A stretch of 59,865 bases of DNA from Methanothermococcus sp. SCGC AD-155-M21 (GCA_019561565.1 JAHEPY010000038.1:1-59865); one strand, 5' to 3'; positions 45,039 through 55,936 are shown, counted from the stretch's first letter. Made by a program: numbers and translations. The notes: generated from the letters alone by a model not told the origin.

Positions 45039-45431
45039 TTAATTATCTAAAACCTTAAATTTATACCCATAGTCTATTATGCCATCCTCTCCATCCTCTT
45101 TTATTCTTCTAAAGACTGCCTCCACAGGCATGCCAATATAAACTTCATTAATATCACAGTCAAGTTGGGCAGTTATTTTTGGGCCCTCCTCCAATTCCAC
45201 AATGGCAATCACATAGGGAGATACTTTTTCAAAATCCTTTGGAGGGGCATGTATTACTGAGTAAGTATATACTTTTCCTTTTCCTCCAAGTTTGTATTCT
45301 TCTAACTTCCCCTTTCTTCTACAGTAGGGACATACATTTCTCGATGGGAAATATACCCTACCACAGGTTTTACATCTAGTGCCAATAAGGCAATATCTCT
45401 CATTTATATGCCTCCAGGTTCTTACTACCAT
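45039..45431 (-). CDS. DUF35 OB-fold/Zn-ribbon protein of the thiolase-HMG-CoA synthase complex
   Basis: A 130-residue protein with an N-terminal rubredoxin-like zinc ribbon (CKTCGRVYFPSRNVCPYC) and an OB fold (VYTYSVIHAPP, ITAQLDCDINEVYIGMPVEAVF). In archaea and in a studied methanogen complex, the DUF35 protein holds acetoacetyl-CoA thiolase and HMG-CoA synthase together so that the intermediate passes through a shared CoA site. All three genes are here in one minus-strand unit. Confidence 0.9.
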   Translation of the reverse strand: MVVRTWRHINERYCLIGTRCKTCGRVYFPSRNVCPYCRRKGKLEEYKLGGKGKVYTYSVIHAPPKDFEKVSPYVIAIVELEEGPKITAQLDCDINEVYIGMPVEAVFRRIKEDGEDGIIDYGYKFKVLDN

Positions 45432-45458
45432 ATAACTATCACCAATTAATTTTATTAA

Positions 45459-45632
45459 TTAACATTCTATTAATATTATATTTTCATTTAGATCTATCTT
45501 AACAATATCCCCTTGAAATTCCTTACTTTCCCCAAATAAATCCATGGCAATGATTTTATTATCCTTTTTTTCAACAACCATTACATCCTCCATAACCAAC
45601 TGGTTATTCACATAGAGGTTAAGATTACACAT
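45459..45632 (-). CDS. CooT-like small protein (57 residues)
   Basis: A short gene missed by length cut-offs. It reads MCNLNLYVNNQLVMEDVMVV, then EKKDNKIIAMDLFGESKEF, then GDIVKIDLNENIILIEC. The MC start, the LVMEDV strand, the LFGE turn and the hydrophobic IILIE end are the pattern of the CooT family of small beta-barrel proteins, one member of which binds Ni through its N-terminal Cys2. The ATG follows GGTGAT, and it sits 35 bp after the thiolase gene and 27 bp before the DUF35 gene, on the same strand. Its role in this operon is unknown. Confidence 0.8.
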   Translation of the reverse strand: MCNLNLYVNNQLVMEDVMVVEKKDNKIIAMDLFGESKEFQGDIVKIDLNENIILIEC

Positions 45633-45667
45633 TGTATATCACCATCATATAATCTATAAATTTCTTT

Positions 45668-46882
<1,215 letters not shown>

Positions 46883-47003
46883 TTATTATAGTTATTTTTA
46901 CTTCTTAATTTATTATAATTTTATTATAATTTTATTATAATTTTTTTTTAATTATTTTTCTAATTTTTAATTTTTTAATTTATTTTTATTTATATTGGGG
47001 TTA

Positions 47004-48049
47004 TTATATCTTTATTCCCCCTCTATACTTTAGATAAATGGAATAATCAATGTATTTTTTCTTATTAAGTAAATCCATAGTCTTAGGGGCTTTGTTTACT
47101 ACTTCCTCAATTCTACTGGTTACTGTTATATCAAAGGCATCACTACCAGATCCACTTCCATAGGATACTGCCAAAATTCTATCCCCCTCCTTTCCATTAT
47201 CAAGAACATTTGAAAGACCAAGGGGCACTGCCCCTGAATAGGTATTTCCCAGGTAGGGAGTTAATAATCCATGTTTATACTGTTCTTCATTAAATCCTAA
47301 GGATTTTGCTGCCTTTATATAGAATTTACCATTGGGTTGATGAAATACGCAATAATCATAATCCTTTGCCTCAGTACCCATTTTTTCCATTAGATTCTTT
47401 GCTGCATTTATAACATGCCTAAAAAAAGCAGGTTCTCCTGTAAATCTACCTCCATGTTTTGGATAGGGTTTTCCCTCTCTTCTCCAAAAATCAGGGGTAT
47501 CTGTTGTAAAGGAGTAAGTATCATTAATTTCTGCAATTAATTCCCCTTTAACATTTCCTATTATATAGCATGCCCCCCTGCTGCTGCAGTATATTCAAGG
47601 GCATCTCCTGGAGCACCCTGGGCAGTATCAGCACCAATGGCCATTCCATATTTTATTATACCACTTCCAACAAGTCCCATACACATCTGAATTCCTGCAG
47701 TTCCTGCCTTACAGGCAAATTCCAAATCTGCTGCAGTTAAATCTGGGGTGATTCCTAAGGCCTCAGCCACTATGGAGGAAGTAGGTTTCACTGCATAGGG
47801 ATGGCTTTCACTACCAACATAAAGGGCTCCAATATCCTTGGGATTTATGTTAGCCCGTTTTAAAGCATATTTTCCTGCCTCTACGGCAATAGTTGCTGTA
47901 TCTTCATCAGGAGCAGGTACGCTTTTTTCATTGACAATCAACCCTTTTTTTATGGATTGAGGGTTCTTCCCCCAAACTCTTGCAATTTCCTCAACTTTTA
48001 TCCTATATTTTGGAATATAACTACCATAACCTACAATACCTAACTTCAT
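47004..48049 (-). CDS. Hydroxymethylglutaryl-CoA synthase, frameshifted as sequenced
   Basis: HMG-CoA synthase of the mevalonate pathway. The first part (47561-48049) has [12 protein letters not shown] and the nucleophile Cys113 in EFACKAGT. It stops soon after YTAAAGG. Adding one base to the run of six C (plus strand 47573-47578) restores the frame: ACYIIGN, then [20 protein letters not shown], then [20 protein letters not shown], joining the second part with FHQPNGKF (catalytic His) and [14 protein letters not shown]. The repaired protein is 348 residues, the normal length. Because the enzyme is needed for membrane lipids, a sequence error in the homopolymer is the simplest explanation; true loss or slippage cannot be excluded. 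Confidence 0.85.
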
Positions 48050-48213
48050 TAAATCACCTTTTTAATAATAAATAAAATAATAAATAAAATAATATAAAAA
48101 AAAATTAAAATATAATAAAAATATATAATATATAATAAAAATATTATAAACTATAACAGCAATGTGTAATACAATAACAAATATAATAACAAATATAATA
48201 ATATAATCATTAA

Positions 48214-48954
48214 CTAATTAAATGAGTTTTTTAATCTATCCAATAATTCCTCAACAGAGAGTTTTGTTATTATCAAGGGAATGTTCTCAATTTCTGCCAG
48301 TTTCACTGCCAATCTATCAAGATAGGATACCCCTTGAAATACCACCAACCTTGGCTTTATGGAACTTACTCTTATGGCCACCATGGGACTTCTCCCAGTG
48401 GAAACATTTGTAAATACTAATGCCCTTTCAGTTGTCCAACCATATAGGTTTAAAAAATCCTGTCCATCCATTTCCAAAATTGCCTTTACACTGTCTACAA
48501 CAGTATGCCCAAATATTTGATTTTTTAATTTTTCATCTATTTCTTGGGTTTTCTGGGTTTTTTTATTGGTGTTGCTATTTTGGTAATTAATAGGAAGTTC
48601 TCCCTCTATTACATTTAAAAAATCCACAATTTTTATTGGGGATTTATACTCCTTTATTTGGAGAATGGGCTCCATGGATGAGGGATTTAATATTTTTTGA
48701 AGGGCCTTTATGGTGTATCCTCCATTCTTTTTATCCAATTCAATTAGGGAATCAACATATCTTTTTATTGTATTAACTCCAGGGTTCTTTCGCCTACCTG
48801 CCTCATAATCACTTATTACTGATGGAGATAGATTTAAATACCTGGCTATCTCTATTTGAGAGATATTGAATATTTCTCTCCATTTTTTTAAACCCTTTCC
48901 AATTTTTTCAGATAATACTATATCTCCAACAATATGTATCTTTATTTTTTCCAT
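48214..48954 (-). CDS. XRE-family HTH regulator at the head of the mevalonate operon
   Basis: A 246-residue protein with an N-terminal helix-turn-helix (about residues 20-60: WREIFNISQIEIARYLNLSP, VISDYEAGRRKNPG) and a C-terminal alpha/beta domain (about 150-245) with LYGWTTERALVFTNVSTGRSP and ENIPLIITKLSVEELLDRLK, seen in conserved archaeal regulators linked to lipid genes. A low-complexity NSNTNKKTQKTQ linker joins them. The ATG at 48954 is preferred to a TTG at 48963; it lies right at the expected transcription start, so the mRNA may be leaderless. It is probably the regulator of the genes behind it. Confidence 0.85.
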   Translation of the reverse strand: MEKIKIHIVGDIVLSEKIGKGLKKWREIFNISQIEIARYLNLSPSVISDYEAGRRKNPGVNTIKRYVDSLIELDKKNGGYTIKALQKILNPSSMEPILQIKEYKSPIKIVDFLNVIEGELPINYQNSNTNKKTQKTQEIDEKLKNQIFGHTVVDSVKAILEMDGQDFLNLYGWTTERALVFTNVSTGRSPMVAIRVSSIKPRLVVFQGVSYLDRLAVKLAEIENIPLIITKLSVEELLDRLKNSFN

Positions 48955-48974
48955 ATAATTCAATTATTTATATT

Positions 48975-49040
48975 ATTATATAAAAGTTTCGATTTAAAAT
49001 AAACTTCATTTAGACATGTGTCGAAATACTTATAAAAATA
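48975..49040. promoter_or_regulatory. Divergent promoters between the HTH regulator and the DUF1786 gene
   Basis: Minus strand: ATCGAAACTTTTATATAATA (about 48975-48994) directs the regulator gene; its TATA box is only about 25-30 bp from the ATG at 48954. Plus strand: GTCGAAATACTTATAAAAAT (about 49020-49039) directs the DUF1786 gene, whose ATG at 49093 has its own GGTGAT site. Both show the CGAAA BRE. Confidence 0.55.
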
Positions 49041-49092
49041 TTTAGGATTAAGTATATAATACCTTAAACTCTAATAAAAAATAGGTGATACT

Positions 49093-50109
49093 ATGGATTT
49101 ATTGCTCATAGATATAGGTAAGGGAACCCAGGATATACTTTATATTGATTATAAAAAAAGAGATAATATAGAGAATGCCATAAAACTTATACTCCCCTCT
49201 CCAACAAGCATAATTGCAGATAAAATAAAAAATATAAAGGAAGATTTAAGAATAGATGGAAGAATAATGGGAGGGGGCCCAGTTAATAGGGCAATATCTG
49301 AACATATGAATAAGGGATATAATGTAGAAATAACAAAAGTGGCCTCAAGAACCATTAGGGATGATTTAGAAGAGGTATCAAAAAGAGGAATTACCCTAAG
49401 GGATAAAATAGAAAACCCCAATGTTATATTCCAAGATTTAAATTTTAATGTATTTAAAAACATATTTAATGAAATTGGCAGAGAATTTAAACCAGATTTT
49501 GTGGCAGTTGCCTGCCAGGATCATGGATTTATAAAAGGCCAAAGTGATAGAATTACAAGGTTTAAATACTTTCAAGAACAACTTAAAAAAACAAAAAATC
49601 CCTATGGATATGTATTATCCAATCCTAAAGAATGTACAATCTTTTCAAGATTTAAAAGTATTTTAAATACATTGAGGGATAATAATTACAATGGCTTTGT
49701 AATGGATAGTAAAATAGCCTCCATATGTGGAATACTTGATTATGCTAAGGGGGAGGGAATAGAAGAATTTATTGGGTTAGATATAGGCAATGGCCATACC
49801 TTGGGTGTATCTATTAAAAACAATGAAATAAAGGGAATATTTGAGCACCACACAAGGCTCCTTAATCCTGAAAAATTAAAGTATATTGTTAATAAACTTG
49901 CAGAGGGTACCTTAACCAATAAGGAGATATATGGGGACAATGGACATGGGGCTGTGGTAATGGAGAATATAAATCCCCAGGAAATATTAATTGCTGGGCC
50001 AAATAGGAAATTATTTAAAAAATATGGAAGATATGCCTATCCAGGGGGAGATGTTATGATTACAGGATGCATTGGCCTATTAGGGGCCTTTGAGTATAAT
50101 TTTAATTAA
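49093..50109 (+). CDS. DUF1786 family protein (ASKHA-like fold)
   Basis: A 338-residue protein of a family conserved in methanogens and annotated loosely as linked to pyruvate formate-lyase activation. The phosphate-1-like motif is LLLIDIGKGTQDIL at the N-terminus, and a second nucleotide-binding-like turn is EFIGLDIGNGHTLGV near residue 230, followed by AGPNRKLFKKYG and GGDVMITGCIGLLGAF. This layout suggests an actin/hexokinase-type ATPase. There is no radical SAM motif. The function is unknown. Confidence 0.8.
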   Translation: MDLLLIDIGKGTQDILYIDYKKRDNIENAIKLILPSPTSIIADKIKNIKEDLRIDGRIMGGGPVNRAISEHMNKGYNVEITKVASRTIRDDLEEVSKRGITLRDKIENPNVIFQDLNFNVFKNIFNEIGREFKPDFVAVACQDHGFIKGQSDRITRFKYFQEQLKKTKNPYGYVLSNPKECTIFSRFKSILNTLRDNNYNGFVMDSKIASICGILDYAKGEGIEEFIGLDIGNGHTLGVSIKNNEIKGIFEHHTRLLNPEKLKYIVNKLAEGTLTNKEIYGDNGHGAVVMENINPQEILIAGPNRKLFKKYGRYAYPGGDVMITGCIGLLGAFEYNFN

Positions 50110-50330
50110 AGTCCCAAACAAAATTATTTATACTAAAAATAAACAATTATAATACATTGTAGAAAAAGGAATTTATAAATAAAACATCTAAGAATAAGAA
50201 GGGATATAAAGATTAGAGAGTAAAAAGACGCAAGAATCCTTAAAAAACTTTACTTCATAGACATCTCTACAGAGGAATGAATGTTAAAAAAGCAGCAGAG
50301 AAATTAAATATAAGATATTATGTTTTTGAA
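50110..50330 (+). mobile_element. Second, shorter IS630-like remnant
   Basis: Begins AAAGTCCCAAACAAAATTAT and continues TTATACTAAAAATAAACAAT, closely matching the left end of the remnant at 26.2 kb (TTATACTAAAAATAACAAT). Further on, AGAATCCTTAAAAAACTTTA, CTTCATAGACATCTCTACAG and GAGGAATG..GCAGCAGAGAAATTA match the first part of the broken transposase there. Stops and indels destroy the frame. 50330-50490 is A/T-rich. Confidence 0.7.
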
Positions 50331-50491
50331 TATATATGATATAAACCTTTTAAATTATAAAATTAAAATGATAATTTAATAATTAAAATAGTAATTAAAC
50401 ATTAAATAAAATAAATTAATTAAAAATATTAAAAATATTTATTAAATATGTGTTATTATTAGTTATTGTATAAATCATTATAAGTGATGAT

Positions 50492-51130
50492 ATGTTATCA
50501 GAATTACTTAAAGGAAATATTGAGAGAAAAACAATAACCCAGATTTATGGACCTCCTGGCGTGGGAAAAACCAATATTGCCATTATTTCTGGGACCAATT
50601 TTATAAAAAAGGGTTTTAAAGTAGTGTATATTGATACTGAGGGAGGACTATCCTGTGAAAGAATAAAACAAATATCTGGAAGTGATACCGATAGAGTCCT
50701 AAAAAATTTAATAATTTATGAACCTGAGAGTTTTGAAAATCAATTAAAAATACTTGAAAAACTTTTTAATATTGACAATTTAGGACTGGTTATTATTGAT
50801 GGAATCTCTTCCCTGTATAGATTGGAACTTTCCGATGGCGTTTATGAAAATACCCGACTTAATAGACTCCTTGGAAAGCAGATTCTTACATTGTTAAACC
50901 TTGCTAAAAAAAAGAATGTGGCAATATTAATTACCAATCAAGTTAGTGATACACCCAATGGATTTAAAGCAGTGGGGGGGCGATTATTGGAATATTGGAG
51001 TAAAACCATAATTAGGATGGAAAGAATAAATGGAAGGAGAGGAATTGTATTGGAAAAACATAGGCATATCAAGGAAGGCCTAAAAATTAAATTTGAAATA
51101 GTAAATGAAGGTATTAAAATTATTTATTGA
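50492..51130 (+). CDS. radB: DNA repair and recombination protein RadB
   Basis: A 212-residue RecA/Rad51-fold paralogue found in Euryarchaeota. Walker A is GPPGVGKTN (residues 20-28), Walker B is LGLVIIDGISS, and the core DTEGGLSCERIKQI and NQVSDTPNGFKAVGG are typical. It lacks the N-terminal helix-hairpin-helix domain of RadA, and acts as a recombination mediator. The ATG follows AAGTGATG. It leads a plus-strand run with an MJ1244-like protein, DUF134 and atwA. Confidence 0.93.
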   Translation: MLSELLKGNIERKTITQIYGPPGVGKTNIAIISGTNFIKKGFKVVYIDTEGGLSCERIKQISGSDTDRVLKNLIIYEPESFENQLKILEKLFNIDNLGLVIIDGISSLYRLELSDGVYENTRLNRLLGKQILTLLNLAKKKNVAILITNQVSDTPNGFKAVGGRLLEYWSKTIIRMERINGRRGIVLEKHRHIKEGLKIKFEIVNEGIKIIY

Positions 51131-51218
51131 TACTCCATTATTATTAATATGTTAAATTATATATACTACATACAATATAGGGTTTTTTGCCCATAAGCGT
51201 ATAAATGGAGGGAAAATT

Positions 51219-51548
51219 ATGAAAATACTACTTTATATTTTTGTTGAAACTGAAAATGTTGGAAAAGCCATTAATGCCCTATCTGAGGGAGGTATTTCTG
51301 GATTCTTTTTAATGGAGTATAGGGGATTATCTCCTCAAGATTGGAAGGGTTTTTTAATAGATGAAAATCCTGAAAAGGCTGTAAAGATAATAAATGATAT
51401 ATCACGAAATGCTGTAATGATAGGAACTATAGTGAGCGAAAAGAAATTAACCCTAATAAAAAAATACATACGAGAGAGGTTAGGGCATGATAGACACACT
51501 ATTTTAGAGGTGCCTATTAACAGTGTGGAAGTAAATATTGTAGATTAA
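51219..51548 (+). CDS. MJ1244-like protein with PII-type ferredoxin fold
   Basis: A 109-residue protein reading MKILLYIFVETENVGKAINA, EGGISGFFLMEYRGLSPQDW and IIVSE-like VMIGTIVSEKKLTLIKKYI, the pattern of small trimeric PII-like sensors. A T-loop-like section around RGLSPQDWKGFLIDENPEK may bind a small molecule. Conserved next to DUF134 and atwA in Methanococcales as I recall. Function unknown. Confidence 0.75.
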   Translation: MKILLYIFVETENVGKAINALSEGGISGFFLMEYRGLSPQDWKGFLIDENPEKAVKIINDISRNAVMIGTIVSEKKLTLIKKYIRERLGHDRHTILEVPINSVEVNIVD

Positions 51549-51560
51549 TCTGGGATAATT

Positions 51561-51905
51561 ATGAGATTCAGAAGGAGAAAGGGGCGTCCAACGATTCCAA
51601 GGATAATATCTGAGGAGCCAAAAATAAAGGTTTTTATGCCGCTAGATGAAATAAATAATGATCTAATTAATCAGGGCCATGAGAATAATACTTTAAAATT
51701 AACTTTGGAAGAATTGGAGTCCATAAGACTTGTGGATTATTTAGGATATTCTCAGGAGGAAGGAGCCATGGCAATGGGAGTATCAAGAAGGGTCTTTTGG
51801 AATATCCTAAAATCTGCCAGGGCTAAAATAAGTGATTTTTTAATAAATGGTAAGATATTAAGGATAGAAGGGGGAAATTATAGAATAAGAGAATGTGATA
51901 AGTAA
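51561..51905 (+). CDS. DUF134 family predicted DNA-binding protein
   Basis: A 114-residue protein with a basic start ([17 protein letters not shown]) and a sigma-70 region 4-like helix-turn-helix ([20 protein letters not shown], then [20 protein letters not shown]). This is the DUF134 family pattern. It starts 12 bp after the MJ1244-like gene and lies 112 bp before atwA, so it may regulate this set. Targets unknown. Confidence 0.85.
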   Translation: MRFRRRKGRPTIPRIISEEPKIKVFMPLDEINNDLINQGHENNTLKLTLEELESIRLVDYLGYSQEEGAMAMGVSRRVFWNILKSARAKISDFLINGKILRIEGGNYRIRECDK

Positions 51906-52016
51906 ATTAAAATAAATAATTAAAATAAATAAAGAAATTAAAAAATTAAATAAAGTTTTTAATTGGGCATTATCACTTTAAAATTTATTAAAATATTTAT
52001 TAATTGGTGATATAGT

Positions 52017-53618
52017 ATGATACTTTTGGAAGTTAAAAATGTTTCAAAAAAATTTGGAGATAATGTAGTTTTAGAGAACATTAACTTCATTCTTGAGGAA
52101 GGAGAGGTATTGGGTATATTGGGAAGAAGTGGGGCAGGTAAATCAGTTTTACTCCATATGTTAAGGGGCATGGAAGGATATGAGCCTACTGAGGGAAGTG
52201 TAATATACCATATCTCAAAATGTGATAATTGTGGGGAAATAGAAGTTCCATCAAAGGATGGCCAAAAATGTAGTATTTGTGGAAAGGGAACCCTTCACAA
52301 AACCTCCATAGATTTCTGGAATACTGATGAAAACACCCATGACTTAAAAAAGAAGATTGCCATTATGTTGCAAAGGACCTTTGCATTGTATGGAGAAAAA
52401 AGCGTAATTGAGAATATATTGGAATCACTACATTCAGCAGGATTTGAGGGCAATGAGGCAACGGAACTTGCCATAAAGTTAATAAAAATGGTTAAATTGG
52501 AGCATAGAATTACCCATATTGCAAGGGATTTAAGTGGGGGAGAAAAGCAAAGGGTAGTTCTTGCAAGACAGATTGCAAAAAAACCTATAATATTTCTGGC
52601 TGATGAGCCTACTGGAACATTGGATCCTAAGATTGCCAAAATAGTCCATGAAGCCTTAAAAAAAACCATTGTTGAAAAAAATATAAGTATGATAATAACC
52701 TCCCACTGGGCCGAGGTAATAGCCCAACTTTCAAAAAGGGCCATCTGGCTGGAGAATGGAAAAATCAAGAAGATTGGAGATAGTAACGATATTGTAAATG
52801 AATTTATGGCATCTGTAAAGGAGTTCAAAAAATTTGAAAGGGTAGAGGTAAAGGAAAAGCAGATTCTTTTAGAAAATATAGAAAAGAATTACTGCTCTGT
52901 TGAAAGGGGAGTAGTGCATGCTGTAAGTGGAGTTTCTTTGGATATATATGAAATGGAAATATTTGGTATTGTTGGAACCAGTGGGGCAGGAAAAACTACC
53001 CTTTCTAAGATAATAGGTGGAGTTATTCCTCCATCAAAGGGAAAATATCTATTTAGACTTGGAGAGGAATGGATAGATATGACAAAGCCTGGACCTATGT
53101 ATCGAGGTAGGGCAAAGAGATATATTGGAATGTTATTTCAAGAATATGCACTATATCCTCACAGAACAGTGCTATATAATCTCACAGAATCCATAGGATT
53201 GGAACTTCCTGGAGAGTTTGCTAGGATGAAGGCAGAGCATACATTAGTGTCAGTGGGTTTCACTGAAGAAGAGGCTAATAAAATATTGGATAAGTATCCT
53301 AAGGAACTTAGTGTTGGAGAGAGGCACAGAGTGGCCCTTGCCCAGGTTCTTATTAAGGAGCCAAGAGTTGTACTCTTGGATGAGCCAACTGGAACCATGG
53401 ACTTATTTACAAGGAATATGGTGGCAGAATCTATCTATAAATCAAGAAAGGAATTGGAACAAACCTATATCTTAGTTTCCCATGATATGGACTTTGTATT
53501 GAATGTTTGTGATAGGGCAGCACTTATGAGAAATGGTAAGATTGTAAAAATAGGCACTCCAGAGGAAATTATAAAGATACTAACTGAGGAAGAAAAGGAA
53601 GAAATGGGGGGCCAATAA
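52017..53618 (+). CDS. atwA: Methyl-coenzyme M reductase activation component A2 (AtwA)
   Basis: A 533-residue soluble twin ABC ATPase that supplies ATP-driven reductive activation of methyl-CoM reductase with the A3a complex. Two nucleotide-binding domains: Walker A GRSGAGKS (36-43) and GTSGAGKT (320-327); signature LSGGEKQ in the first and the variant LSVGERH in the second; Walker B ADEPTGTLD and LDEPTGTMD. The first domain has an inserted zinc finger (Cys69, Cys72, Cys85, Cys88), typical of AtwA. There are no membrane segments. The ATG follows GGTGATATA. Other MCR-related genes in the window are cfbC and mmp15. Confidence 0.93.
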   Translation: MILLEVKNVSKKFGDNVVLENINFILEEGEVLGILGRSGAGKSVLLHMLRGMEGYEPTEGSVIYHISKCDNCGEIEVPSKDGQKCSICGKGTLHKTSIDFWNTDENTHDLKKKIAIMLQRTFALYGEKSVIENILESLHSAGFEGNEATELAIKLIKMVKLEHRITHIARDLSGGEKQRVVLARQIAKKPIIFLADEPTGTLDPKIAKIVHEALKKTIVEKNISMIITSHWAEVIAQLSKRAIWLENGKIKKIGDSNDIVNEFMASVKEFKKFERVEVKEKQILLENIEKNYCSVERGVVHAVSGVSLDIYEMEIFGIVGTSGAGKTTLSKIIGGVIPPSKGKYLFRLGEEWIDMTKPGPMYRGRAKRYIGMLFQEYALYPHRTVLYNLTESIGLELPGEFARMKAEHTLVSVGFTEEEANKILDKYPKELSVGERHRVALAQVLIKEPRVVLLDEPTGTMDLFTRNMVAESIYKSRKELEQTYILVSHDMDFVLNVCDRAALMRNGKIVKIGTPEEIIKILTEEEKEEMGGQ

Positions 53619-53677
53619 TTTAATATTTATTTAATAATTTTTAACATTAGATTAAATAGATTTTTAGGTTTTTACTT

Positions 53678-55936
53678 ATGTCAAATAGAATATGGGAAGT
53701 TTTAAAGGAAAATGGTATAAAAGAACTTAGGCCTCCACAAAAAAAAGTCTTAGATAGGGGATTATTGAATAAAAATAAAAATTTCTTAATATGCATACCC
53801 ACAGGTAGTGGAAAAACACTTATTGGAGAAATTGCCATTTTAAACCATCTTTTGGATCAGGAATGTAAATCTAAAAAGGCATTGTTTATTGTGCCCTTAA
53901 AGGCCCTTGCCAGTGAAAAATACGAAGAATTCACAAAAAAATATGAAAAATATGGTATAAAAGTGGCTCTATCCATTGGAGACTTTGATGAAGAGGAGGA
54001 CTTAGAAAATTACAACTTAATAATTACTACTGCTGAAAAATTGGACTCCATCCTTAGACATGGGGTAAGATGGATTGAGGATGTGTCCATCTTAGTAATA
54101 GATGAAATACATCTAATAGGGGATAATGAGAGAGGAGGTACCTTAGAAGTACTTCTAACAAAATTAAAAAATAAGTATAATATTCAGATAATAGGGTTAT
54201 CTGCAACTATTGGAAATCCTGAGGAATTTGCAGAGTGGTTAAATGCTGAACTTGTTATTGAGGACTGGAGGCCGGTTGAATTAAAAAAGGGAATTGCCTA
54301 CAAAAATAGAATATTATTTATTAATGAAGATGGGGATATTGTTGAGGAATATACCCTAACCTCTAATGACTATAGTAATAGAAATCAACTATTCAATCTT
54401 GTTGTGGATTGTGTATTAAAGGATGGATCATTGTTAATATTTTGCAACTCTAAGAGAAAGGCCGTTAGCGAATCTAAAAAATTAAATTTAAAGAAGTATT
54501 TATCCTCAGATGAATTAAAAGAACTTAAAAAATTAAAAGAGGATATTTTAAGTGTATTCGATAATCCAACGGAAATATGTAAAACCCTTGGAGAATGTAT
54601 TGAAAGGGGAGTGGCATTTCATCATGCAGGCCTAACCTATGAGCAAAGGAAAATTGTGGAGGAGGGATTTAGAAAAAAACTTATAAAGGTTATATGCTGC
54701 ACTCCAACATTGAGTATGGGTATTAATGCTCCATGTAGAAGGGCAATATTAAGGGATTTAAAAAGATTTTCCAATAGGGGTATGGTACCTATTCCAAAAA
54801 TGGAGGTTTTGCAATGTATAGGAAGGGCTGGGCGACCAAATTTAGATCCCTATGGAGAGGGAATAATATACATTGATAGGGGCACAACCATTGAGGATGC
54901 AAAGAATTATCTCACTGGCCCAGTGGAAAATATATATTCAAAACTATCCAATCATAGAATTTTAAGGGCCCATATACTTGGATTGATAGCCTTAGGGGAG
55001 ATAGATAATAAAAAAAATTTAGAGGAGTTTATAAATAATACCTTCTATGCCCATCAATATGGAAATACCTCAAAGATCTTAGAAAATATTAATGATATAA
55101 TAGAATTTTTAGAGTCCAATAAATTTATTAAAATAGATTATAAAGACGATAAGGATGGAAATAATAAAAATAACATAAAAATACTAACATTGGATGAAAA
55201 TAACAATATCACAATATCCCATAAAAAAGGTAATGAAAATTATACCATAACATCCATAGGTAGAAGAATATCAGAACTTTATATAGATCCATTAAGTGGA
55301 AAAATCATAATAGATGAATTAAAAAAATTATCCAAAAAATTGAAGAGTTATAATAGTAAGGATTTAAACACTTCTGATTTAAAGGACTACTGCACACAAT
55401 ATTTACTTTATAGTATATCAAAAACTACAGAAATGATGCCTCTTTTAAGGGTAAAAGATAGTGAATGGGATTATCTATCTAAAGAAATGCTGAAAATGGA
55501 TATAGATCCAGATGAGGATATTTCAAGAAGTTTGGAATGTTTTAAAAATTCTAAAATGTTTTATGACTGGGTTAATGAAGTACCTGAAAATGAAATCTTA
55601 GAAGAATACGGTATTGAACCAGGTATTTTGAGATATAAGGTAGAACAGGCAAAATGGATATTACATGCCACTAAGGAAATATATGCCCTATTGGATATTG
55701 AAGAAAAATGCCTATCTGATACTTTAAATGAGTTGGAAATTAGAATGGAGTATGGAGCCTCAAGGGAACTTATAGAACTATTGAAAATAAAACATATTGG
55801 AAGAAGTAGGGCAAGATTACTTTATAACTCTGGAATAAAGAATGGAGAGGATATACTGAATAATCATAAAAGGGTTATTAAATTATTGGGAAAAAATATA
55901 ACTGATAAAATTATAAGTTGTATAAAAGGATATTAA
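53678..55936 (+). CDS. hel308: Hel308/Hjm-type DNA helicase
   Basis: A 752-residue superfamily 2 (Ski2-like) helicase acting on stalled forks. Q motif region ELRPPQKKVL, motif I PTGSGKT (41-47), motif II DEIH (about 140-143), motif III GLSATIGN, motif IV FCNSKRKA, motif VI QCIGRAGRP, then winged helix, ratchet and a C-terminal helix-hairpin-helix (LLKIKHIGRSRARLLYNSGI). A short Asn/Lys/Asp-rich insert near residues 487-497 (DDKDGNNKNN) is unusual. It follows atwA by 59 bp. Confidence 0.93.
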   Translation: MSNRIWEVLKENGIKELRPPQKKVLDRGLLNKNKNFLICIPTGSGKTLIGEIAILNHLLDQECKSKKALFIVPLKALASEKYEEFTKKYEKYGIKVALSIGDFDEEEDLENYNLIITTAEKLDSILRHGVRWIEDVSILVIDEIHLIGDNERGGTLEVLLTKLKNKYNIQIIGLSATIGNPEEFAEWLNAELVIEDWRPVELKKGIAYKNRILFINEDGDIVEEYTLTSNDYSNRNQLFNLVVDCVLKDGSLLIFCNSKRKAVSESKKLNLKKYLSSDELKELKKLKEDILSVFDNPTEICKTLGECIERGVAFHHAGLTYEQRKIVEEGFRKKLIKVICCTPTLSMGINAPCRRAILRDLKRFSNRGMVPIPKMEVLQCIGRAGRPNLDPYGEGIIYIDRGTTIEDAKNYLTGPVENIYSKLSNHRILRAHILGLIALGEIDNKKNLEEFINNTFYAHQYGNTSKILENINDIIEFLESNKFIKIDYKDDKDGNNKNNIKILTLDENNNITISHKKGNENYTITSIGRRISELYIDPLSGKIIIDELKKLSKKLKSYNSKDLNTSDLKDYCTQYLLYSISKTTEMMPLLRVKDSEWDYLSKEMLKMDIDPDEDISRSLECFKNSKMFYDWVNEVPENEILEEYGIEPGILRYKVEQAKWILHATKEIYALLDIEEKCLSDTLNELEIRMEYGASRELIELLKIKHIGRSRARLLYNSGIKNGEDILNNHKRVIKLLGKNITDKIISCIKGY

